Shown here in pieces: positions 34,314-47,198 of a stretch of DNA of 64,000 nucleotides; the stretch's first letter is position 1, and every line of letters begins with the position of its first letter. The position numbers and the translations under genes were made by a program. Below the pieces are notes generated by a model. It made no database searches. It was not told the origin of the DNA and worked only from the letters and a program-made list of their open reading frames with translations. This DNA comes from Ipomoea triloba (lineage: Eukaryota; Streptophyta; Magnoliopsida; Solanales; Convolvulaceae): positions 20,338,681-20,402,680 of the forward strand of contig NC_044930.1 of NCBI RefSeq assembly GCF_003576645.1, given 5' to 3'.

Positions 34314-34692
34314 ACTTGTGTGAGACCGTCTCACGGATCCTTATTCGTGAGACGGGTCGGGTCGGGTCAAAACACATGCAAATGTTATACTTAAATATAC
34401 AAATGTCATACTTATATGCTCAAATATAACACTAATCAAGAATACAATTTTTGTTACTTATAAAAGAAAAAGTAATACATTTTTCATAATAAGTAATGTT
34501 GACAAGTGTCCCTTACCTATAAGGGCAAATATAATACTTTTGAGGAAAAAAGTAATACTTTTAAATCGAAATATAAAAGTATTATATTTTCCCTTAAAAG
34601 TATTACGTTTACCCTTATAAAAGTATTCCTGATTAGTATTACATTTGCACATTAACCCGACTCGTCTCATGGTGAGACGGTCTCACACAAGT
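34314..34692. mobile_element. Foldback MITE with GTGTGAGACSGTCTCAC ends
   Basis: Left ACTTGTGTGAGACCGTCTCA, right TGAGACGGTCTCACACAAGT, each itself containing a GAGAC/GTCTC palindrome. The core is AAAAGTATTACATTT repeats in opposing orientations. No target duplication was identified. This end type is common in eudicot genomes. Confidence 0.7.
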
Positions 34693-35813
34693 TTTTGCCT
34701 TCTAGCTAAGCGGTTGACACGGATTAAAATAGTGATGACTTTGGGACGTAACTTTTACCAAATCTAGCCGTGGTTTCCAAAGTCCAAACAAACTACGGCT
34801 AACATATCCATGGTATATACTATATACGGCCAATAAATAAATAAATATATAATCTGAAATAATTATAAAAATGCTAACATATTATATCTTCTTTGATTTA
34901 GAATCGTTGATGATCTCATATTGATAGTGAGTATTAATTTAGTTATTTATTTTTACTACGAAACTTATTCCTACTTGAATATTTTTTAGAGATTAATTTT
35001 GAAATTTTAGTTGTAAGATTACAATTTTTTTTGGTAATCATCTTAAATAATTTGAGCACTAATTAGGAAAGTTGAGTTAGGTATTTAAAAAAAATTGTAT
35101 ATAATTATTATGCATAATTTGATATAATTATCACGATATACAAAAATTTTAGTATTCAATTATTAAAATTTATTAGTATTTTTTATACGCGATGAGCAAA
35201 AAATGGTATCCAATATTAATACTTTATATTAAAATTCTAAATTTATTTAGATTTTAGATGTTTAAATTATAGTAAATAATAATAATAATAATAATAATAA
35301 GGTAATAATGTAAAATATTTTTATAGATTGATATTTATATTTTAAAAAGTAACTAACATATAACTCCAATATATAATGTGTACATATTATTATTATTGAA
35401 GAATATAATAAAATATATGGTGGATGCATGTGCATAGTAACAATAGTTGAAAAGATAACAGAAGTTATGACGATAGGCGTATATTTGTCCAAAATATTAT
35501 ATAGTACAACTTTTATAGCATAATGTATAAAAAAAAAAAAACTTAACAAAAAAATCGGACATAAATGAAGGGTATAACCTTCGCTTACCACTTATTATGT
35601 TTTTAGATTAAAAATGTCTAAATATATTTGTTTCAATACTTAATGTTGTTTAATATTTTTTTTCATCAATTAAAGTGTTAAAAAAAAGGTAGTAATTAAT
35701 ATGTCATAGGCTCATAGCCACATCAAATTCCTTAAATTGTCTTTTACAATATTTTTGTTTTCATTTTGGAAAGACCGACAACCTCTACTTTTATGTTTTG
35801 GGGTGAAATTAGC
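34693..35813. other. Very AT-rich intergenic sequence
   Basis: (AAT)n at 35277-35300, several A and T runs, and no gene. Frames of about 100 codons on - across 35262-35591 are low-complexity and unsupported. Confidence 0.5.
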
Positions 35814-36327
35814 GGCAAATTATATCCTGGACCGCGGTCCACAATGGATTGTGAACCGCGCATCAAAATGACGTCGTTTTTATTAATGAAAGCAGACAAA
35901 TGAAACGATCCCCGTTCCGCGCCATTCACTTTCAGTTCATATACACTGCAGTTACATTTCAACATAAGTGCAGTTACATTTCAACACAACTGCAGTTGCA
36001 TTTCAACACAACTGCAATTACATTTTGATATAATTACAACTTCATTCGATAATATAAAACACAAATGTGAAACTGTTATTCAGTATCAGTTCATATACAC
36101 TGCAGTTACATTTCAACACAACTACAGTTACATTTCGATATAACTACATCAAATGTGAAACTGTTATTCAGTATCAGTTCATATGCATTGCAGTTACATT
36201 TCAACGCAACTACAGTTACATTTCGATATAACTACAGTTTTATTCGATAATATAAAAACAAATGTAAGTTAGTATCTTTTGAGATGAAATATAGTATCAG
36301 TGATCGCGGTCCACGGTATAACGACTA
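35814..36327. mobile_element. Mutator-like MITE, shell family A, copy 5
   Basis: Left GGCAAATTATATCCTGGACC, right GTCCACGGTATAACGACTA. The flanks 35805-35813 and 36328-36336 are both GAAATTAGC. The subterminal palindrome is GGACCGCGGTCC, with ATGACGTCGTTTT beside it. The core repeats CAGTTACATTTCAACACAAC about ten times in one orientation, a unit related to that in copy 1. Confidence 0.88.
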
Positions 36328-36638
36328 GAAATTAGCTTTGTGATGCTAATCAAAAGGATCACAAGGAGATAAACTAAGGATGTGTTTGGTTTATGGATTT
36401 ACAAATCAAGAATGAGAATCAAAATTATAGTTAGTGTTTGATTGGCAATTTTTTAAAACACAATTATGAGATTTGATTACCCATTTAATTAAAAACCTTA
36501 TTCCTAATTAAAAATGTGTATCATTCCATCTTATTGGTTATATATTATTTTTAAGTCTGGATATGTGCTTTTAGATTTTTTATTTGATTTTTTTTTTGTT
36601 TATATTGCTACTTTGAATGACATTATATAGATACATAC

Positions 36639-36651
36639 ACACACACACACA

Positions 36652-36722
<71 letters not shown>
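36639..36722. repeat. (CA)n(TA)n(GA)n microsatellite
   Basis: Runs of CA, then TA (about 40 bp), then GA (about 28 bp) directly precede AGATCGCGTTCAGGTGAGAA, the start of the GCACCTAA repeat block. Confidence 0.9.
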
Positions 36723-36727
<5 letters not shown>

Positions 36728-37259
36728 CGCGTTCAGGTGAGAACCACCCGCCCAGGAGAGAACCGAGAACTCTTCGCAGCGCCATGTGTCTAGGATGTAG
36801 TTGCACCTAACGTTATAGCTAGGTGCACCTAATGTTATAACTAGGTGTACCTAAGTTACACCAGGTGCATGAATGTTAACAAGGTAAATTACCTTCACTT
36901 GTAGTGAAAATAGGTGAACAAGTGCAAGTAAAATGTATTACAAGTGCAATTAAATTGTACACTGAGCATCAATACTAAGCGCACCTACTGTTATAACTAG
37001 GTGCATGAATGTTAACAAGGTAAATTACTTGCACTTGTAAGTGAAAATAGATGCACAAGTGCAAGTAAAATGTATTACAGGTGCAAGTAAATTGTACACT
37101 AAGCATGTTATAATTAGGTGCACCCAGGTACATGAATGCTAACAAGGTAAATTACGTGCACCTAATGTTATAATTAGGTGCACCTAGGTTGCACCCAGGT
37201 ACATGATATTTGCGCCAAAGTTCGAGTTATTTACGAAAATGCCACAACGTCGTTTTTTA

Positions 37260-37418
37260 AAATTACATATATTTAAATGTAGTATCAGATGCCTCCATAG
37301 CTACTTTCTCAACCTACTAAAACACAAAGAGTCAACAGATGCCTCCACAGATGCTCGAACCCACTCCCTTTCACATGGGAGTGTACACCGGATGCCGCTT
37401 GACCACAAGGTCTTTGGC
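37260..37418 (-). mobile_element. tRNA-derived SINE (family S1), copy 2
   Basis: On - it starts GCCAAAGACCTTGTGGTCAA with an A box TGGTCAAGCGGCATC and a B box GGGTTCGAGCATC. It continues with GACTCTTTGTGTTTTAGTAG and loses its poly-A tail toward 37260. Confidence 0.75.
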
Positions 37419-37630
37419 ATCGGATGACATTATATTAGGATTAGTTACCTTGATTTTATATTTTTATATTTTTAAAACCTTTATTTTTATTATAGGGTCA
37501 TACATAACCAAACATTAATCATTCCAATTCCACCCTATTACCAAACATTCAAAATATTTTTACCAAAATCTGTTATCATTATCAAGCAATTGTTCACATT
37601 CTAATTCTCTTGTGCGAAACAAACACACCC

Positions 37631-38060
37631 AAACATATGTTATTTATAGTTAATCGAGTCAAATTAAAAAAAGTCAATACACATCTTTACATGGAGTCAA
37701 ATTTAAAACATTGTTGTTAGGCCTTCTCCATTTGTTCATTTTGACACAAGTTTTTAGGCAAAAAAAACTAACCCACAAATTTTAATACAAATGGGGGAGT
37801 GAGTTTTTTGTGATGTTTTTCTACTGCAATAATGAGTTTTGGCAGAGCCCGCCTAGTGAGAAAAAGCTGCCTCAGAGGCGATTTTTTTGACATTTGGTTT
37901 TTTACTTTTCTTTTTCCTTCCCGTCGTAGATGAACCTAAATATTTGTGAAAAAACTTAAGAATTGAGGAAGACATTATATCATTTTTTGTGTGATTTAGG
38001 ATTTTTAGAAACCAATAAGTCTAAATGTGTATTAAACAATTGCCCATAATTTATACTCCG
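37631..38060. other. Intergenic sequence upstream of the aminotransferase gene
   Basis: No open frame of interest. It presumably holds upstream promoter DNA for the + strand gene. No specific transcription-factor site is claimed. Confidence 0.4.
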
Positions 38061-38068
38061 TATATATA
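38061..38068 (+). promoter_or_regulatory. Likely TATA box of the aminotransferase gene
   Basis: TATATATA followed by GAGAGTAAAG, about 450 bp upstream of the start codon. A purine-rich leader with a (GAA)n tract at 38124-38148 follows. A leader intron is plausible from GT at 38230 (CCGGTACGG) to AG at 38504, just before the ATG. Confidence 0.45.
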
Positions 38069-38510
38069 GAGAGTAAAGTGCATTCCATATCTACGTGTCG
38101 AGAGTAGTGGGAAGAGAGCATCTGAAGAAGAAGAAGAAGAAGAAGAAGCTGACGGGAGTGTGAGGCCTCGTGTACCGCTGAGATCTCAGTCCCTCTCTCT
38201 TCCTTTTCCTGCAAAACTCTCTTTCTCCGGTACGGTGTATTTTACTCTCTCTTTCTGATCTTTGTTCTTCATAAAATCTTTCTTTAAGCCAATATTTGTC
38301 TCTCTAATTCGCTTTCTTATCCTGTTAGTGATACAGATTTGATTACATTTCTATATAATTTTGGTTTCATGTTACTGTTTCATTCGCTTTATCACTGCAT
38401 TTTTTAATCCGATTCATTCGTAGATCAGGTTCAGACTTTATGTTTGGAACTTCGCGCTACTAATCTGTTATCGACTTATCCGTTTGGGATTTCCTGTGAT
38501 CCAGATTACG

Positions 38511-41500
38511 ATGGCTTCTACGGCGTTCACTCTCGCCTCTGCTTCTCCATCGGTTTCGCTGTCTTTGCAGGATAAGCTAAAGGTTAGTGATCAATTGGAG
38601 TGGTAGAATTGCTCTGTGTTGAATCACTTTTCTGCGAATATGGGATTGAATTGCGTTGGATTTGGTTGTTTTAACGTGGTAAAATGTGTTTCTCCTCTCA
38701 TTTCTCTGACCAGGCTAAACCGAAGCTTCGCGACTATGGCCAGTGCGCGCTTTTTGGCAACGCGACAAAGGTGTCCCTTTGATTTGCTAAAGGATTTTTA
38801 TGAAATGGCATATTTTTCAATTATATCTGGTGAACGTAGGGATTGCCTAGCTTTGACTAATTTGATTCACTATAAAACTAATGTATTTTTGTTTTTTTTT
38901 TAAAGAATAAAACTAATGTATTAATTCATCATAATTGTAGAGAGATTGGGGGTGGTACAACAGAGACATAAACTTTCCTGCTGTAATTAAACAGGTGTTT
39001 CTTGTATTGGAAATCTTACTTTTAGCTGATTATTATCTTTTGTACAGTCTCATGGTCGGATGAGAATGGTAGCCGCCGTTAATGTTTCTCGTTTTGAGGG
39101 CATTACAATGGCTCCACCTGACCCCATCCTTGGAGTATCTGAAGCATTCAGGGCTGATACTGATGAAATGAAACTTAATCTTGGAGTTGGAGCATACCGT
39201 ACTGAGGAACTTCAACCTTATGTTCTTGATGTTGTCAAGAAGGTAAGTTCATCTTCCTCAGTTCAATTAATGGGGCAATAACCTATGAAATACATCCATT
39301 TGTCTTGCATATTCCTCTTCAAAAGCATAGTATTTGGTTAGCTCTGTAGTTTAATGTCTGAATGAGAGGCAAAAAAGGACTAATTTGGATTTTATATTCA
39401 TTTACATTGTGACTCATGTCGCATAGGCTGAGAACCTTATGCTACAGAGGGGAGAAAACAAAGAGGTACATCTGTGATGATTAAATTTCATATTTTGAGA
39501 GAACCATTTTGATTGTCATGGATTTCTCACTGCTTAGTCACAATGCACAGTATCTTCCAATAGAAGGTTTGGCTGCGTTCAACAAAGTCACAGCAGAGTT
39601 GTTGTTTGGTGCTGACAACGAAGTGATTCAACAAAAAAGGGTATCACACATCTTGTTTCTTTTCTTCATAAGAAATATTTTTCTGCATCAGCGTGAACTT
39701 TATTTCATTTTGTTTCTGTTCAGTATAACATATTTTCTTTGTTTTATTTTAGGTTGCAACTGTTCAGGGTCTTTCAGGAACTGGATCCTTACGACTTGCA
39801 GCAGCACTGATAGAGCGTTATTTCCCTGGCTCAAAAGTTCTGATATCATCTCCAACATGGGGTGTGCATCATAGTTCTTTTGAATTTATTTCTGGTATTT
39901 TTAAATCCTGATTATGATGCTATTATTATTATTATTGCAGGTAATCACAAGAATATTTTCAATGATGCCAGAGTACCCTGGTCTGAATATCGCTATTATG
40001 ATCCAAAAACAGTTGGTTTGGATTTTGAAGGAATGTTAGAAGACATAAAGGTCATTGTTGCCTTCACATCTCTTTCATATTAACTGCCAAAAAGCAAAAC
40101 TGAAATTGGAAATCATTTTTATTTCCTACTTCCTAATATTTCTGTATGAGAGTTTATAGTTTTTCCCTGTTGGGTGGCCTCACTGGTAGATAGTCACCTA
40201 AAGAGAAGCTCAAAATATTCTGGAATACAACCCTTTCCACCTTTTCTTTCCCATTCTACTGTGAATTAGACTTGCTGCAGTAATTATTCATGCCATTTCC
40301 TCATAAAAAGAGTTTAATTCATTTAGGAAGAGGAAATGCATTGTATGTATGATGCTATATATTGCACAGTATATTTGTGTCACACTCATGCAGCTGTAGG
40401 CTGCTGTAATCCATCTCATTTATGCAATTACACCTGTTTGTTCCAATCATTTTTGTTTGGAAATTTTAGAGTTAAGAGCAATATGTTCCAATCCCCCTTA
40501 TGCAATTAAAGTTGGCTGTTCAATCATTCTTGCTTGGAAATTCCGAGTTATTACATTTCTTTGTTTTATTTTACTCAACAAACCATAGTGCGTGGAAAAA
40601 AAATCTGTCTGACGTATATAAAACAGAGGGGGTATTTACTGTAATTTCATCTTCTTCCATGAATCACATTCTAAATCTTATGCCACTAGTTGTTAACAGG
40701 CTGCCCCAGATGGATCATTCATTTTGCTGCATGGATGTGCTCACAACCCAACTGGTATTGATCCTACACCTGAACAGTGGGAAAAGATTGCAGACTTAAT
40801 CCAAGAGAAGAACCACATTCCGTTTTTTGATGTTGCCTATCAGGTATTTTCTTATACATGTTCTGGACTCTGGACTGTAGTTCACATTATTCAAATTTGT
40901 TTGGAGATCAAAAGTATCAGATATGTGACTGGAATTATTAAGGTTACTTAATAGCTTTGCAGTGTTTCAGAATGAGAATACATTACCATTGAATTGTACC
41001 ACAGTCCAAATCATTTTTCAATTCTATACTGTACTGCAGGGATTTGCGAGTGGTAGCCTCGATGCAGATGCATCATCCGTGAGAATGTTTGCTGCACGCG
41101 GGTTGGAGCTGCTTGTTGCACAGTCATACAGTAAGAATCTGGGTCTTTATGCTGAAAGGATTGGAGCTATCAATGTTGTTTGCTCGTCAGCAGATGCAGC
41201 AGCAAGGTACAAAACCCTCCCATACATGGAGCTAGGACTGTTGCAATTAGAATTTCGTGTCAGAGCCAATAAAATGTTTATGTTATGATTTAAACTATTA
41301 ATATGTACGTGTGCTTTATCATAGGGTGAAAAGCCAACTGAAGAGGCTGGCACGGCCAATGTACTCAAATCCTCCCGTACACGGAGCTAGGATTGTTGCC
41401 AATGTCGTAGGAAACCCTGAGCTCTTCAATGAATGGAAACAAGAGATGGAAATGATGGCAGGGAGGATAAAGAGTGTGAGGCAAAAACTATACGACAGCC

Positions 41501-41920
41501 TGTCTTCGAAGGACAAGAGTGGGAAGGACTGGACATTTATTCTGAAGCAGATTGGCATGTTTTCCTTTACCGGCCTGAACAAAGCTCAGGTGATTCCCCC
41601 ATAAACTTACGTTTTATCATTTCTTCTTACTCTTTACTTTTATAATGCTAGATATCTCTTATATATTTGCCAATCTTGATTTATTTAATTCAGTGCACAA
41701 CACCCCGTTTCAGACTTGTATACCAATGCCGGCATGTATTCACCAGTAGTTTCATCTGATTCATTTTTTCTTTCTTTTGACTAATCAGAGTGAAAACATG
41801 ACGAATAAGTGGCATGTATACATGACCTTAGATGGAAGAATATCCTTGGCTGGCTTATCTGCAGCGAAGTGCGAATATCTTGCAGATGCCATCATTGATT
41901 CATATTACAATGTCAGCTAG
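38511..41920 (+). CDS. ASP5: Aspartate aminotransferase, chloroplastic
   Basis: Eleven exons join in phase: 38511-38582, 38714-38770, 39048-39242, 39427-39465, 39551-39640, 39753-39861, 39941-40050, 40700-40843, 41040-41206, 41325-41589 and 41789-41920. They give 459 residues, close to the plant plastid isoform (about 450-460). The N-terminus [19 protein letters not shown] is Ser/Ala-rich like a transit peptide, and the mature part opens [23 protein letters not shown]-site signatures are intact: HNPTG (Asn240), FFDVAY (Asp268, Tyr271) and SYSKN with the Schiff-base Lys304; DGRISLAGL near the end carries the substrate-carboxylate Arg. The enzyme exchanges amino groups between aspartate/2-oxoglutarate and oxaloacetate/glutamate in plastid nitrogen metabolism. 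All splice sites are GT-AG. I see no damage and no linked pathway gene. Confidence 0.95.
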
Positions 41921-42250
41921 ATAAGACTAGAAGTACATTTTCATAGCAATTTTGATGAGTCACTATGTTTCACTCTTTGATCCAATGACTTTAACGAATC
42001 TTGTAATAATAGTTGTTCAGCATGATGATTTACTCATCAATTAGAAGAGCCATTGGATTCAGAATATATTGTAATAATGGTTATTCAATGTTAGGTTGTG
42101 CCAATAAATTTTGGAACTTATAAATGTAAGGCTTTGTGTAAGGCTGTCCTCAACCTTCAAAGTCTAGACATTCAAGGTGAGGTGAAATAAAAAAAATAAT
42201 TTTTCTTTTCTTTGTTTTCCACCGTGGATTGCAACTTGCAAGTTGCATAA

Positions 42251-42547
42251 GGCCTTCCTCAATAGTTACCGGTTTTTAGAAGATTTTGCAAGTGTGATTA
42301 GGAAAGAGAAAATGAGAGTGGAGGAAAAAAAACGCTGAAAAAAAAAATTTACATTTACATGCCCAGGCGGGAGCGAGAACTGTGCCTCACTGCAGCCGTG
42401 AGGCGCAATGTAACCTACAAAACTTGCCAAAATCTCCCCTTTGCAGGAGAAAAAACCACCTAAATACCACCCCTCACATTTGTTAAAAATCCATTTTCTA
42501 GATTTTACTATTCGAAAATTCCCTAGAACCCACAAATGGGGATGGCC
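42251..42547. mobile_element. Harbinger/Tourist-like MITE
   Basis: Left GGCCTTCCTCAATAG, right CAAATGGGGATGGCC. TAA is present on both sides (42248-42250 and 42548-42550), the 3-bp target of PIF/Harbinger elements. It contains TTTTGCAAGTGTGATTAGGA and a GCGGGAGCGAGAACTGTGCC block. Relatives lie at about 31595-31890 and 47560-47830. It begins 330 bp after the aminotransferase stop codon. Confidence 0.65.
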
Positions 42548-42915
42548 TAAACAGCAATCCTATTTGTTTGGGTTTTTCAATGGTTCTTCAAGAAAAAAAA
42601 ACAAATGAGTACTTACGTGCCTAACTGACGTGGACAACTGCCAAGAAAAAAACCAAATAAGTACTTACGTGCATAGCTGGCGTGTGCGTTGCGTGCCAGG
42701 TGCTTGTGACGTGCACTAGAGGCAAAGCAGTCAATTTTTTTTTTTTTGTGGGATAATGAGTCCCACAAAAATACATTACTTTGTAGTAAATTTTCCCTCT
42801 TTCTCTTCTTCTCTCTCCACCTATGCATTAAAGCTGCAAAAATCCCAAAAAATAACAAATGTAGATGCTCTAATATGCACCTGTAATTTTTACTACCAAA
42901 TGACAGCAAAAGCAA

Positions 42916-42954
<39 letters not shown>

Positions 42955-43557
42955 TGAAAAATATATGAATTTATTATTGTGAGGTGAAAGTGGAACCATT
43001 TTTGAAAGTGAGAGTATCTCACAAATGTAGAATACATAGGGAAAGAATTGCAAATTTGATGATTTGGTAGTATGATACACTTTTGAAAGTGAGAGAATAT
43101 TGCAAGGATATGGATAGCTTAAAAGATTTTTTTGTGATATGTCAATCCCATTAAATTTAGTTGGTAGTTGTATTAGATATTAATCATGAAACTGTTATAG
43201 GTAAATGATATAGTTTTGTTGTATTAAGAAAACATAGAAGATCATGCAATTTGCAGCAGATTATAGGCTATTGAAAACACAGTCAAATAAGTCATGTGAA
43301 GTAAATAGGGCAATTGAGTTATAAAGTTGTCTATTCATCATGTCACTACCTGCTTTACTTGGTGCACAATGGCTTTCTATGTGCTTAGGTGGATCTGTGT
43401 ACATTTTTTTTTAAATAATAATAATTTAAGTTTTTTGAATTTTTAAAATATTTTATTTTATTTATTTTTATGAATTTTTGTTAGAAATATATTTAATCCT
43501 TTTCTTTTAGGAAAAAGAAAAAGGCCGCTAACAGACTTCAATGAAGGTGGCCAAGGC
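42548..43557. other. Intergenic sequence with (TTA)n
   Basis: (ATT)n at 42918-42951. From about 43370 an outer repeat starts TTAGGTGGATCTGTGTACAT. Its inverse (GTACAGGACACATGGATCC) lies near 44310, so family A copy 6 appears inserted within another foldback element. No gene seen. Confidence 0.45.
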
Positions 43558-44138
43558 GGCAAATTATACCGTGCACCACGGTGCACATAGCAATGTGCAC
43601 CACGTACGTAAACGACGTCGTTTTGAGCATTGTAAACTAATCGTCCCTTTTTTTGGAAATCGCGTTTCCCGTTTCGGTCGGTCTGTGTATTTATGTTAAT
43701 ATTCTGTGTATTTTAGCTAATCGTTCTGTGTATTCTACGCAATCATTCTGTGTATTCTAGGCAACCGTTCTGTGTATTCATGTTAGTAACACATGTTGTG
43801 ATGTGTTTGTGCATTCGAATGTTTAGGAGGATGAGTTCTGTGTATTTTGTGTCAATATTCTGTGTATTCATGTTATTAACATAGGTTGTGATGTGTTTGT
43901 GCATTTGAATGTTAGGAGGATGAGTTCCGTGTATTTTGTGTCAATATTCTGTGTATTCTGGGCAAACATTCTGTGTATTCTAGGCAAACGTTCTGTGTAT
44001 TCTAGATAATGATTATGTGTATTATAGATAATGAATTCCCTGGAGTCATTCGCGTCCGCGTCCACTAACATCGAAACGACGTCGTTTCGGACCAGGGTGC
44101 ACATTGCTTGTGCACCGTGGTCCACGATATAACGATTG
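43558..44138. mobile_element. Mutator-like MITE, shell family A, copy 6
   Basis: Left GGCAAATTATACCGTGCACC, right GTCCACGATATAACGATTG. The flanks 43549-43557 and 44139-44147 are both GGCCAAGGC. The subterminal palindrome is GTGCACCACGGTGCAC, with AACGACGTCGTTT near both ends. The core is about ten copies of TTCTGTGTATTCTAGGCAA-like units, unrelated to the cores of the other copies. Confidence 0.9.
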
Positions 44139-45083
44139 GGCCAAGGCCGTCAACATAATTTTATTTAAATTTTATTTTTTAATAAAAAATGGCGCAGTGG
44201 AATTTAAATATGAAATATAATTTTAAGAAATTCAGGAAAATAAAATAATTTTAAAAGATTAAATTAAATTTTAAAATTTCAAAAAAGTTAAATTAAATTT
44301 TTTTAAAATGTACAGGACACATGGATCCACATAATTCACTTGTTTGTTCGGGATCCTCAATGAAACTGTTCTTTTAGTTAAGAATTCAATTGTACTATTT
44401 AATTTAGAAACCTTTTATTTGACACTTCTTTTTAGAATTTTTTTTAAATTCTTTTTGTCAATGTGTCTTGAGCAAACCTTAACTTTTTAAATTCTTTTTG
44501 TCAAGGTGTCTTGAGCAGACCTTAACTATAAGAGACACCTCTAATCATGTACCATATAGTGACATATTCAGACTAATCATCATTCGCACTAAACCGACCC
44601 GATTTAGGAGTAAAATGCTGACTAAATTGATTTTTCTATATGAAAGGGGATTCGAACACTTGTCCGCTCTTAAGAGATTGATTATGAAAATGGTTTAATT
44701 GACCTCTCTGGCTCTCTTTTGGTTTTTCCTAGATTATTTAAAACAATAGTTAAAATTACTTATGAATTATTTTGAAAATGGTTGCATGATGTGTTGTTTA
44801 GTTGGTGTGAGTGTCAATGCACTCTCATCTCTTAAGAGAGACTAGTAATCTGAACCCCTCTCGTATGAAAAAAATTAATTTGTTCTGAATATGGTACATG
44901 CAAGACAACTCGTAGTCTAACCAAAAAAATAATTCATTAAATTTTATGAGAAATTATAAAGTGACAAATAAACACCTTACTAGCATAAATAAATAAAAAG
45001 TAATGGCATTTGTGCAAATAAAATAATATTTATTTGCAAATATATCATAAGCTTTATGAAATGGAACAATTACTTTTAACTGA

Positions 45084-45535
45084 GGGTGTGTTTGGAAAGT
45101 AGGAAAATGACTTTTGAAAAATGTTTTTTTTGGAAAAAGAGTCATTTTTCGGAAAACAGTTTCATTTACAGTGTTTGGTTGCATTCTGGAAAATTGTCTT
45201 TGTGTGTTTGGTTCATTTTTTGGAAAATGTATTAAATTGGATAAATTTTCATTTTAATTAAATTTTTTAAAATATAAAATAATAATAATAATAATAATAA
45301 TATATAAAATAATAATATTTCTTTTAAAAATAGCACATGTGGCCATTTTAGCCAAAAAAATGTTGAAGCCAAGTCTGGAAAATGACTTCCGGAAAAAAGA
45401 TCCGGAAGTCATTTTTTGAAAAATGACCTCATTTCCCTTGGTCAACGGAAGTTGTTTTCTGTTGACTGCATTTTTCAAGCACTGCCAAACACCAAAAGCT
45501 TGGAAAAATCAATTTCCGGGCTACAAAACACACCC
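45084..45535. mobile_element. Tourist-like MITE (GGGTGTGTTTGG family), copy 1
   Basis: Left GGGTGTGTTTGGAAAGTAGG, right CGGGCTACAAAACACACCC. The interior repeats GGAAAATGACTT and AAGTCATTTTTCG in opposing orientations, with (AAT)n in the middle. The 3-bp flanks TGA and TTA differ by one base. A second copy lies at 55060-55499. Confidence 0.7.
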
Positions 45536-45779
45536 TTAAACATTTTTTACAAATTTTAAAGTTAAAAGAGAAGGTTGTTTCAACCTGGTAATGAAGTGTA
45601 ATTTATTAAAGTTGTCATTGTGAACACAAAATCTTACAAACCAGAATTTGTTTTTAACTTACATGTATTTTTCTCTTTATTTTATCTTATTGTTATTTTT
45701 TTTGTTTGTTTAATTTACACGCCAGTTCATTATTTTCTAATATGTAGTTGCAAATTAATTTTAGTTTAACTATGATAAA

Positions 45780-47198
45780 AATTAGTTCAATCAATATTTG
45801 CTCGTGTTTATAAAGCACGCTATTATCCTCACGGATCTTACTTTGATGCAATTGAGGGTAGCAATCCATCCTTTATTTGGAGGGGTCTAATGGAAGCTCA
45901 AAATGTCCTAACACTCGGAGGCAGACAGAGTATAGGCAATGGCCTAGACACAAAAATTGGACGAGATGTGTGGCTTCCTGTGGATGTTGAAGTGTTGAAC
46001 CCTATGCTCAAACCCCGATGGTTGAGGATTTATATGAAGCGCCGGTAGCATCCCTATTTAATGACCAAGGTATGGGCTGGGATTCTAATAGAATAAATAG
46101 CCTTTTTAATGAACCCGATGCTAATTTAATCTTGAATATTCCTATTAGCATTCGTAAGCCACCGGACTCGTGGTTTTGGTTTTGGGATCACAAAGGCCAA
46201 TATACTGTTAAGTCTTGCTATAAACGGTTAATTGGTCTGCTTCATGATGACCGGCCTTGGAACAAAATTTGGAATTTACATGTGCCCTCGAAAGTTAAAA
46301 ATTTTTGCTGGCACTTATCTCCAAGCATGTTCAATGCTCATTACTTTGCCATATGTGCAGGAGGGAGGATGAAAGTGCTTATCATCTTTTTGGTACATGT
46401 ACTGTGGCAATCACAATATGGAACAAAATTGGTCTTCCTGGACCAAATATTACACATGGTAATAATGTGATTGACTGGTTCTTTAGCTATTTAGCTATAT
46501 TGAATGGAGATTTTCTATCTAAATTTGTTATGACGTGTTGGAGCATTTGGTGTAGCAGGAATGATAATGTTTAGAATGGGGTGCCTTTTGACTTGAATAC
46601 TGTGCTTTACAAAGCTTTTATGTTTTTGGAAAATTGGCAAAATGCTAATGAATTGTTGGGTGACTCCACTTCAGTTCCTATGGTTACTAATTGGATTCAA
46701 CCTCCGCCTGGGAAATTCAAGCTTAATACGGATGCGTCTTTTGATTCATCTAATAATATAATGGGTCTTGGATGGATTCTCCGTGATGATGATGGGCGGT
46801 TCTTAGCAGCAAAGAATACACGAGTCATGGGTTCCTATACTGTCGAGGGAGCTGAGGCAGTTAGTGTCAGGGAGGCTCTCAGTTGGCTCAAGGACACATG
46901 CATGAGTAATGTTGAAGTTGAAATGGACTCTCAAATTGTTTTTTATGCTATTCTTAATTCTTGTTTTAATTCTGCTTTTGGTTTCTTAGTTGGTGATATT
47001 AAAGAATTAGCATCAACAATTGGTGATGTTGAATTTTGAGTTGTAAAGCGGTTTGCGAACTGTGTTGCCCACTCTCTTGCTCCGGAGGCTCTCAGTTCTG
47101 TGTCAGGTTGCGGGTAATGGTTTGAGAACCCCCTAGTTTCCTTGTAAACAGTCTTTATCATGATTTAATGAATTAAGTTTTTATCCTAAAAAAAAACT
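45780..47198 (+). mobile_element. 5'-truncated LINE (L1-type) retrotransposon
   Basis: The frames read FARVYKARYYPHGSYFDA..., then a zf-RVT region (WNKIWNLHVPSKVKNFCWHL ... CRREDESAYHLFGTC) and an RNase H domain (KLNTDASFD, VEGAEAVSVREAL, VEMDSQIV, NCVAHSLAPEAL). These are typical of the 3' end of plant L1 elements that carry an RNase H. There are stops after LKPR and before NGVPF, a TGA at 47037-47039 before VVKRFANC, and frame changes near 46330. It ends in an A run at 47189-47197. Most of the reverse transcriptase and all of ORF1 are absent, the usual 5' truncation. Confidence 0.88.

Larger units (their letters stand above)
36378..37630. mobile_element. Tourist-like MITE shell with nested insertions
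   Basis: Left GGATGTGTTTGGTTTATGG, right GCGAAACAAACACACCC, with facing AGAATGAGAATCAAAATT/ATTCTAATTCTC blocks. The left neighbour TAA and right AAA fit a decayed 3-bp target. Inside lie the (TA)n(GA)n tract, a repeat-rich block built on GCACCTAATGTTATAACTAG (36790-37200) and a SINE (37260-37418). Confidence 0.5.

Noticed and set aside
38941..38995. Extra exon in the aminotransferase gene (AG at 38940, GT at 38996)
   Set aside because: Including it would add a stop codon, while the 38770 to 39048 junction keeps phase and gives the expected start of the mature enzyme.
46018..47039. Open frames of 150 and 152 codons as host genes
   Set aside because: They are zf-RVT and RNase H parts of one decayed LINE with stops and frameshifts and a terminal A run.
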